Assembly: GCA_002420105.1 (NCBI GenBank)
Contig: DIHJ01000006.1
Span: 1 to 10,429 of the forward strand
Direction of reading: 5' to 3'
Origin: Nitrospira sp. UBA5699
GTDB lineage: Bacteria > Nitrospirota > Nitrospiria > Nitrospirales > Nitrospiraceae
Length of the DNA stretch: 10,429 nucleotides
Position 1 is the first letter of the stretch. The number at the start of each line of letters is the position of its first letter. A program made the position numbers and the translations under genes. The notes beneath the pieces are model-generated. The model saw nothing but the letters and a program-made list of their open reading frames with translations. It ran no database searches and was not told the origin of the DNA. Below are positions 6,337 through 10,429 of the stretch, in pieces.

Positions 6337-6768
6337 TCGCGGATCGTCCGCGATAGTGAGGGGCGGCTTCCCGAATTTCTGGCGCATGCCGTTGATGACG
6401 CTCAACACGGTCGGCTGCCCGATCATCCGGGCTTCGACCTTGCGCTTGCCGGGAAAGTCGAGCATCGATACCCCGATGAGCATCGTCAGAATGCCCTGGC
6501 CCGGGAGAAACAGCATGAGAAAACCGGCGAAAAGGAAGATCGCCCCGACGGCGTTCTTCACGACGTGCCCGACCAGCCGGAGGACCGGGTGGTGATTCTG
6601 CATCCAGGGACGCGGCACGCGTACGTCGAAATAGTCCGCGGGAAGCCGCACCAGAATGTAGGGGATCGCGATGAGCGAACCGATGAAAAACGCCAGGGAC
6701 AGGACCGTTAAGGCAACCAGCGTATCTGCCGACACGTACTGCTGAACGGTGGAGAGCAGCCAATCCAT
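6334..6768 (-). CDS. PGPGW-like integral membrane protein
   Basis: A 144-residue protein from the ATG at 6768, chosen because AGGA (6778-6781 on the + strand read in reverse) lies nine bases upstream; an ATG at 6786 would add six residues but has no good ribosome-binding site. Hydrophobic segments are at about 17-40 and 72-104, the latter broken by FLPGQGILT (PGQG at 89-92). This hairpin with a Pro-Gly turn, followed by a short basic FPGKRK loop, resembles the putative transmembrane PGPGW family, with Gln replacing the second Pro. Between the spans is a soluble loop with VPRPWMQNHHP. The C-terminus (about 110-144) is cytoplasmic by the positive-inside rule. Function of the family is unknown. 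It is divergent from the leaderless gene at 6867 and precedes polA by about 130 bases bounded by heptamer arrays. Confidence 0.75.
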   Translation of the reverse strand: MDWLLSTVQQYVSADTLVALTVLSLAFFIGSLIAIPYILVRLPADYFDVRVPRPWMQNHHPVLRLVGHVVKNAVGAIFLFAGFLMLFLPGQGILTMLIGVSMLDFPGKRKVEARMIGQPTVLSVINGMRQKFGKPPLTIADDPR

Positions 6769-6830
6769 CGGGGCCGATCCTAACATGCGACCCCGGGGCG
6801 CTCAAGCCGACGACGCCGCGCGGGCGCCGG

Positions 6831-6859
6831 TTTACTGCATTGCCGGCAGGGGCTATAAT
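6831..6859 (+). promoter_or_regulatory. Strong sigma-70-type promoter for the 6867-7624 unit
   Basis: TTTACT (6831-6836), a 17-base spacer, and a perfect TATAAT (6854-6859). Counting the last T as -7 puts +1 at 6866, with the preferred purine at A6867, which is the first base of the ATG. No Shine-Dalgarno precedes that ATG. Both observations together indicate a leaderless transcript. Confidence 0.7.
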
Positions 6860-6866
6860 CGCTCTC

Positions 6867-7199
6867 ATGCGCGCACGTACGTTCATGCTGCTGCTCCTGC
6901 TTGTGCTGGCGGCCACGGGTGTCGGTTTCGCTTGCGCCGCCGCCGCGGACGAGCTTCAGATCGAAATCACCAAAAAAGGGCTGGGGAAGGAAGTCGTCAT
7001 CACGCAGGGGGCGCGCGAATGGTTCATGATGGTCGAGGTGACGCCGGAGAACACCGTCATCGTCCGCCAGGAAAAAGACCACGAGAAGTATCTGGTCGAC
7101 GAAAGCGAGACGCATGATCGACCGTTGGCCCCGGTCGAAGTCGATGCGGCGATCAACGATTACGTCAACAGCGTGAAGGCCCGCGCTCCGAAGAAGTAG
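6867..7199 (+). CDS. Small exported protein of unknown function, probably leaderless
   Basis: A 110-residue protein from the ATG at 6867. An in-frame TTG at 6840 would add nine residues, but it lies upstream of the -10 box and so would not be in the transcript. The signal peptide is clear: Arg2 and Arg4, the core MLLLLLVLAA, then GFACAAAA with likely cleavage near residue 27; the Cys is not in a canonical lipobox. The mature part (about 80 residues) begins DELQIEITKKG and is charged, with strand-like alternation (EVVITQGAREWFMMVEV), ending in KARAPKK. No known motif is recognised. The stop is two bases before the DsrE-family start, so the two genes are almost certainly cotranscribed and perhaps translationally coupled. 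A periplasmic location is inferred. Confidence 0.7.
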   Translation: MRARTFMLLLLLVLAATGVGFACAAAADELQIEITKKGLGKEVVITQGAREWFMMVEVTPENTVIVRQEKDHEKYLVDESETHDRPLAPVEVDAAINDYVNSVKARAPKK

Positions 7200-7201
7200 G
7201 C

Positions 7202-7624
7202 ATGACCAAGCCCAAACCGAAGTTCGTGCTCTTCGCCCACAACGCCACCTACGACAAGCTCCATCAAGTCGCCACGCTCGGCCTCACCGCCGCGGCGATG
7301 GGCAAGGACGTGATCGTGATCCTGTTGTTCTGGACGATCAAGAAGCTCGCCGAAGACCGGATCGATCAGATCGACTTCCCCCCGGAGTACGCCGGAGCGG
7401 CCGCAGAAGTGGCCCGCCTGCTCAAGGACAAGAAGGTTCCGAGGATCTCGGAGATGTTCGAGGAGGCCAGACTGGTGGGGAGCTTCCGCCTCATCGCCTG
7501 CAGCGCCGGGCTGGAATACATGGGCGTCGACGGCAAAGCCGTCTCCAAGAAGGTCGACGAGGTGATGGGGCTGCCCGCCATTCTCTCGCTCACCGCCGAC
7601 GCCGAAACGAAGCTGTTCATTTAG
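7202..7624 (+). CDS. DsrE/DsrF-like family protein
   Basis: A 140-residue protein with the DsrE-type alpha/beta architecture. Strand 1 is KFVLFAHN (7-14), followed by a helix ending LTAAAMGKDV and strand VIVILLF (37-43). A variable loop and helix carry LLKDKKVPRISEMFEEARL, then comes the strand FRLIACSAGLEYMGV with the only cysteine, Cys100, just after a strand. This is where DsrE/TusD-type proteins carry their sulfur-accepting Cys. Members bind or relay persulfide sulfur, often in complexes with TusA-like donors; many stand-alone members have no assigned role. It lies two bases after the exported-protein gene, with only a weak ribosome-binding site (AGG three bases before ATG), suggesting coupling. 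A TusA-like gene is at the right edge of the window but in another transcription unit. Confidence 0.8.
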   Translation: MTKPKPKFVLFAHNATYDKLHQVATLGLTAAAMGKDVIVILLFWTIKKLAEDRIDQIDFPPEYAGAAAEVARLLKDKKVPRISEMFEEARLVGSFRLIACSAGLEYMGVDGKAVSKKVDEVMGLPAILSLTADAETKLFI

Positions 7625-7627
7625 GAT

Positions 7628-7662
7628 AGGCGAAGGGCAAGGGGCACCGGGGCTATGGGCGG
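7628..7662 (-). repeat. Period-7 degenerate array, copy 3
   Basis: GGC recurs at 7629, 7636, 7643, 7651 and 7658 (spacings 7, 7, 8, 7), starting four bases after the stop of the DsrE-like gene. It is the same pattern as copy 1 and is inverted relative to copy 4. Bases 7627-7645 can pair with 7691-7709 at 15 of 19 positions, so the transcript can form a long imperfect hairpin. Confidence 0.6.
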
Positions 7663-7682
7663 AAACTGGCCGCTCCTCTCTA

Positions 7683-7710
7683 TGCCTCTAGCCTTTTGCC
7701 CCTAGCCTAG
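7683..7710 (+). repeat. Period-7 degenerate array, copy 4
   Basis: Four exact-register heptamers, each with GCC at positions 2-4 (GCC at 7684, 7691, 7698 and 7705): TGCCTCT, AGCCTTT, TGCCCCT, AGCCTAG. It ends four bases from the nth stop on the opposite strand. With copy 3 it fills the 89-base spacer between the converging genes and may act as their transcript-end structure in the absence of another terminator. Confidence 0.65.
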
Positions 7711-7713
7711 AAC

Positions 7714-8373
7714 CTATCTGGATTTCGTCACCCCGATTCGATCGCAATACTCGATCAGCTTGCAGCGGCTGCAGAACGGCGAAACCGGCTGGCAGAGATT
7801 CTGGCCGTACGGCACGAGCAGATCGTTGAACGTGATCCAGTACCGCTTCGGCAGGGTTCGACGGAGCGCCTCCTCCGTTTCCTCGGGCGTTCCGGTCTTG
7901 ACATAGCCCCAGCGGTTGCAGATGCGGTGGACGTGAATGTCCACGCAGATGCCGGGCTTCCCGTATCCAACCGTCACGACCAGATTCGCCGTCTTCCGCC
8001 CGACTCCGGACAGCGTGACCAGTTCCTCGATCGAATCGGGTACGGTCCCTCCGTACACATCGAGGAGCCGCCGGCATATCGCATGGATCGACCTGGCTTT
8101 GGTCCGGTAGAAACCGACCGGGTAGATCGCCCGTTCGATCGTCTTGAGGGGAAGGTTGAGCAGCGCCGCAGGGGTGTGGGCCAGTGCAAACAGTCTCGCG
8201 CCGGCCTCGCTCGTCGTCTTGTCCTTGGTTCTCAGGCTGAGGAGGCAGGAAATCAGGATACGGAAGGGATCGCGTCCGGATTCGCGGGCGACGACGCCGA
8301 CGACCGGCTCCTGCCATCGACGGACCTCCCGCCTGACGATCCTGATCGCCGCGTGGATCTGGTCCTGGCGCAT
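7714..8373 (-). CDS. nth: Endonuclease III, DNA glycosylase/AP lyase
   Basis: A 219-residue protein from the ATG at 8373; an in-frame TTG at 8382 would add three residues. Neither has a clear Shine-Dalgarno. It removes oxidised pyrimidines and nicks abasic sites in base-excision repair. The helix-hairpin-helix LSGVGRKTAN holds the catalytic Lys127. The catalytic Asp145 follows in CVDIHVHR. The C-terminal cluster ligands Cys194, Cys201, Cys204 and Cys210 keep the C-X6-C-X2-C-X5-C spacing of the 4Fe-4S loop. All these residues are offset by exactly seven from E. coli Nth. The N-terminal LLSLRTKDKTT replaces the E. coli LLSAQATD motif, so the Gln41 equivalent is Arg; this resembles the SQRTRDE-type variants of other lineages. 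It lies about 70 bases downstream of rpsU on the same strand and is probably cotranscribed. Confidence 0.93.
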   Translation of the reverse strand: MRQDQIHAAIRIVRREVRRWQEPVVGVVARESGRDPFRILISCLLSLRTKDKTTSEAGARLFALAHTPAALLNLPLKTIERAIYPVGFYRTKARSIHAICRRLLDVYGGTVPDSIEELVTLSGVGRKTANLVVTVGYGKPGICVDIHVHRICNRWGYVKTGTPEETEEALRRTLPKRYWITFNDLLVPYGQNLCQPVSPFCSRCKLIEYCDRIGVTKSR

Positions 8374-8442
8374 GAACAACAAACCGACAGGGATGACTGT
8401 GGAGAGATGGCTGCCCGAACGGTCAGACCCGAGGGAGGCTCT

Positions 8443-8637
8443 CTACTCCGGCTTGCGCTTCGACAACCACTTCTGACGTCGCCGCTGGGCTTCGCGCTGT
8501 TTGGCTTTTTTCCGGACGCTCGGCTTCTCGTAATACCGCCGCCGCTTCAGTTCCCGGAAGAGCCCCTCTCCCGCGAGCTTTTTCTTCGCAACTTTGAGGG
8601 CTTTTTCGACGTTGTTATTGAAGACTTTGATTTCCAT
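8443..8637 (-). CDS. rpsU: 30S ribosomal protein bS21
   Basis: A 64-residue basic protein matching bS21: EIKVFNNNVEKALKVAKKKL at the N-terminus, then GLFRELKRRRYYEKPSVRKK and a Lys/Arg-rich tail. bS21 sits near the anti-Shine-Dalgarno end of 16S rRNA and helps initiation. Length and start agree with the family. The ribosome-binding site is weak (GCGGGA about four bases upstream). Its first 91 bases are also read, in another frame, by the elongated ftcD ORF, so its leader and start lie inside the upstream gene's coding frame. A candidate promoter lies at 8712-8740. Confidence 0.93.
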   Translation of the reverse strand: MEIKVFNNNVEKALKVAKKKLAGEGLFRELKRRRYYEKPSVRKKAKQREAQRRRQKWLSKRKPE

Positions 8638-10220
8638 TCGTCCCGCTTCCGCACTTTCCCAGGCAATGCCTGCGCTAGTGTTGTTCTGGCACCCCGCTGA
8701 CTAAGGGGCGGAGTGTAGCATAGGCCCTTGAGATCCTCAAGATATCGCGAGACTTGCTGGATTCTCGATTGGATCGATTTCCTAAGCCTATGATTTGGCT
8801 GAACTTTTATATTCTCCATGACTGTATGCAACCCGGCCTCGCCCGCGGCAAGCGCCAGGAGCAGCCCGACCAGCAGGTCGGATTGTACTCTCGGTTTCAC
8901 GCCGGCCGAGCAGGCATGGAGCAGGGCCCCCGCCTCCGCCGATCGTTCGGCGATTTCGAGCGGAATCTCCGTCGCCACATGCAGGGCGGCCGACAGGGCG
9001 GTCGGACGATCAGGGTCGGTTTTCGGCAGCCTGGTCGCTTCGATGAACGTCCGGTACGCTTCACCGTCCGCCTGCAACAGTTCGCTCAACCGTCGGCTGA
9101 TATCAACCAGTCGGTGCTCGGTGACCGTCTGCCGACTGAGCCTGGCGCCCATCGTGCCCAGCGACGCAGCCAGCGCGCCGACTAGCGCGGCCACAGCGCC
9201 CCCGGCCGGCGTCGGCGTCGGATCCGCGACGGCTTCCAAGAATTGCGCCACCGACAGCCCTCCAAGGTCCCCGGGTCCCTGTCGAACTGCCTCGGCGCGA
9301 CCGGCTTCCGCCGACGACAGCGCCGCCTCTATTCTGGTTTCCAGCACCTGCGCGGGATCGAAGCGGTCCAGGCCGAGCGCATCCACCGCCGCCTCCACCA
9401 GCGCCTGCTGCGGGATAAGCCCGATGACTTCGCTCCCGGCAATCGCCACACCCTGCAAGGCCGCCCGGGCCCGGACGGCTTCAAAGGCGACGTGGAGAGG
9501 CGTCTCGCGGTGGTCGGTCAAATTCATGGCGACCTGCACCATGCGACGACTCGCCAGTTCCACACCGATCGCCTTGAGATGCGGCACTCCTCCGTTCGAC
9601 TCACGCACCGTTCTGGCGATGGATCGGGCCACGCCGAGATCCGTCGAGCTGAGGTTCACGTTGAAGGCGATCAAGGGAGGCCTGGCGCCGATCACGACGG
9701 CCCCGGCGGTCTTGTGCAGGCGGGACGGACCGAAATCAGGCGACCAGTCCGGGTCGGAAGCCATCCGGAAGGCCAACCCTTCCAGCCCGCCCCGCCTGAC
9801 CGATTCCAGCGGAGCATGGTCCCGATGCGAGGCCGCCCGTTCGTACAGGAACACCGGAATCTCGAGTTCCTTCCCGACCCGTTGCCCGAGACGTCTGGCC
9901 AACTGGACACAATCCTGCATCGTCGTCCCCCGAAGAGGCACGAACGGCACCACATCGGTCGCCCCCACCCGGGGATGAACCCCGGCGTGCCTGCGCAGAT
10001 CGATGAGATCGGTCGCCACGCGGATCGCGCGAAACGCCGCCTCGATTATAGGCTCCGGCTCCCCGACGAAGGTCAGCACGCAACGGTGATGGTCGTGGTC
10101 CATGGTATGGTCCAGCACCAGGACCCCCGCGACGGAGGCCACGGCGTCGAGCAACGCCCGGACCGTCGCCCGGTTCCTGCCTTCGCTGAAATTCGGCACA
10201 CATTCGATCATGCGCTCCAT
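8547..10220 (-). CDS. ftcD: Bifunctional glutamate formimidoyltransferase / formimidoyl-THF cyclodeaminase with unusual C-terminal extension
   Basis: A 557-residue protein matching animal and bacterial FTCD. The formimidoyltransferase half (about 1-305) begins MIECVPNFSEG and contains RRHAGVHPRVGATD with His82, the catalytic His number in the mammalian enzyme, plus DWSPDFGP and AFNVNL. The cyclodeaminase half (about 320-500) has the glycine-rich TPAGGAVAAL and LLQADGEAYRTFIEATRLPK with Asp385. The enzyme moves a formimidoyl group from formimidoglutamate to tetrahydrofolate, then releases ammonia to give 5,10-methenyl-THF. No hut genes are adjacent; formimidoyltransferases can also act on 5-formyl-THF, an alternative role here. 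GAGGG about ten bases upstream supports the start. The family normally ends near Leu500; residues 501-557 are basic, low-complexity and encoded over the rpsU leader and start, so the natural stop was probably lost. Confidence 0.9.
   Translation of the reverse strand: MERMIECVPNFSEGRNRATVRALLDAVASVAGVLVLDHTMDHDHHRCVLTFVGEPEPIIEAAFRAIRVATDLIDLRRHAGVHPRVGATDVVPFVPLRGTTMQDCVQLARRLGQRVGKELEIPVFLYERAASHRDHAPLESVRRGGLEGLAFRMASDPDWSPDFGPSRLHKTAGAVVIGARPPLIAFNVNLSSTDLGVARSIARTVRESNGGVPHLKAIGVELASRRMVQVAMNLTDHRETPLHVAFEAVRARAALQGVAIAGSEVIGLIPQQALVEAAVDALGLDRFDPAQVLETRIEAALSSAEAGRAEAVRQGPGDLGGLSVAQFLEAVADPTPTPAGGAVAALVGALAASLGTMGARLSRQTVTEHRLVDISRRLSELLQADGEAYRTFIEATRLPKTDPDRPTALSAALHVATEIPLEIAERSAEAGALLHACSAGVKPRVQSDLLVGLLLALAAGEAGLHTVMENIKVQPNHRLRKSIQSRIQQVSRYLEDLKGLCYTPPLSQRGARTTLAQALPGKVRKRDEWKSKSSITTSKKPSKLRRKSSRERGSSGN
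8660..8672 (-). repeat. Small palindrome in the rpsU leader
   Basis: CAGGCA and TGCCTG arms around a single base, 22 bases upstream of the rpsU ATG and 3' of its candidate promoter. The loop is too small for a full RNA stem, so it would suit a protein-binding site better, or it may be chance inside the ftcD frame. Confidence 0.2.
8712..8740 (-). promoter_or_regulatory. Candidate rpsU promoter inside the ftcD 3' end
   Basis: Read on the - strand: TTGAGG (8735-8740), a 17-base spacer, and TACACT (8712-8717), each matching four of six consensus bases. A start near 8705 would give a leader of about 68 bases. The -35 box overlaps a perfect inverted repeat with CTTGAG/CTCAAG arms (8727-8732 and 8736-8741), which could be an operator. 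Matches this good occur by chance, so confidence is limited. Confidence 0.35.
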
Positions 10221-10242
10221 CGACGCCGTCCCTCGAAATGAC

Positions 10243-10278
10243 GAAGCCGGAGGTCTGATCCCTCATCCCTCCGGCTTC
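10243..10278 (-). terminator. Terminator hairpin after the TusA-like gene
   Basis: Perfect 11-base arms GAAGCCGGAGG (10243-10253) and CCTCCGGCTTC (10268-10278) around a 14-base loop, 32 bases after the TusA-like stop and 23 bases before the ftcD start. The following tract read on the - strand is only moderately T-rich (GTCATTTC). It would separate the two - strand genes, or act as a leader structure for ftcD if transcription reads through. Confidence 0.65.
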
Positions 10279-10309
10279 CGCGCGCTCTGCCTGCACGACC
10301 TGTGCGGTG

Positions 10310-10429
10310 CTATTTGGTTTTCTTGACGAAGGCCTTGTAGATCCGTCCCGACTGCGCCTGTTCCTCTTCGAGCCCCATCATCTGATGTCCGGTGGTCTCG
10401 CACCAGGCCGGCATGTCTTTCTTGATGCC
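10310..10429 (-). CDS. TusA-like sulfurtransferase, C-terminal part (5' end outside the window)
   Basis: The last 39 codons of a gene entering from the right edge, ending at TAG (10310-10312 on the + strand). The visible peptide IKKDMPAWCETTGHQMM, then GLEEE and GRIYKAFVKKTK, matches the C-terminal half of TusA/SirA-type proteins: a D(I/M)P-x-(W/F)C turn, a GH-containing helix and a final strand ending in basic residues. The catalytic CPxP cysteine would lie upstream, out of sight. The family relays persulfide sulfur, for example in tRNA thiolation or dissimilatory sulfur pathways. The assignment rests on a short fragment. Confidence 0.65.
   Translation of the reverse strand, partial: GIKKDMPAWCETTGHQMMGLEEEQAQSGRIYKAFVKKTK

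Noticed and set aside
8383..8442. Possible terminator between rpsU and nth
   Set aside because: Only a five-pair AGAGA/TCTCT stem with a large, poorly paired interior and no T-tract; cotranscription is the simpler reading.
8818..10241. Long + strand frames opposite ftcD
   Set aside because: FTCD homology and catalytic residues settle the coding strand; the opposite frames are compositional shadows.

Overview
This is a GC-rich bacterial chromosomal window, mostly housekeeping and small-envelope genes with long stretches of conserved-hypothetical content. The gene set (DNA polymerase I, endonuclease III, bS21, formimidoyltransferase-cyclodeaminase, DsrE-like and TusA-like proteins) and the protein flavour fit a Gram-negative such as a Nitrospira-type member of Nitrospirota. 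That assignment is an inference from general impression; no rRNA or other phylogenetic marker is present. I see no mobile element, CRISPR array, tRNA or rRNA.

Left part (1-2200, + strand): an alpha/beta-hydrolase-like protein that appears to lack its nucleophilic serine. It is followed by a roughly 390-base gene-free stretch rich in short hairpins and carrying a near-perfect Shine-Dalgarno that serves only a four-codon ORF. Next comes a small exported protein of unknown function, closed by a strong GC hairpin shared with the convergent gene. Centre-left (2214-6768, - strand, all transcribed leftwards): a PGPGW-like membrane protein, polA, a DUF4177-like exported small protein 23 bases after polA, then an unrecognised coiled-coil protein. 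PolA keeps its 5' nuclease and polymerase active sites but has lost the carboxylates of the 3'-5' proofreading domain.

Centre-right (6831-7624, + strand): a two-gene unit driven by a very good sigma-70-type promoter placed so that the ATG of the first gene (a small exported protein) falls at the predicted transcription start, implying a leaderless mRNA. The second gene is a DsrE-family protein two bases downstream. Right part (7714-10429, - strand): a TusA-like sulfurtransferase cut by the window edge, a terminator hairpin, ftcD, rpsU and nth. The ftcD frame runs about 57 codons past the usual family end and overlaps the start of rpsU by 91 bases.

The most unusual non-coding structure is a set of four period-7 degenerate repeats (NGCCNNN or its complement), arranged as two inverted pairs. 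One pair flanks the spacer between the PGPGW-like gene and polA; the other fills the spacer between the convergent dsrE-like and nth genes. I found no defence system, secondary-metabolite cluster or other large undescribed system. The candidates worth follow-up are the heptamer arrays, the leaderless gene, the ftcD/rpsU overlap and the structured leader at 1343-1734.
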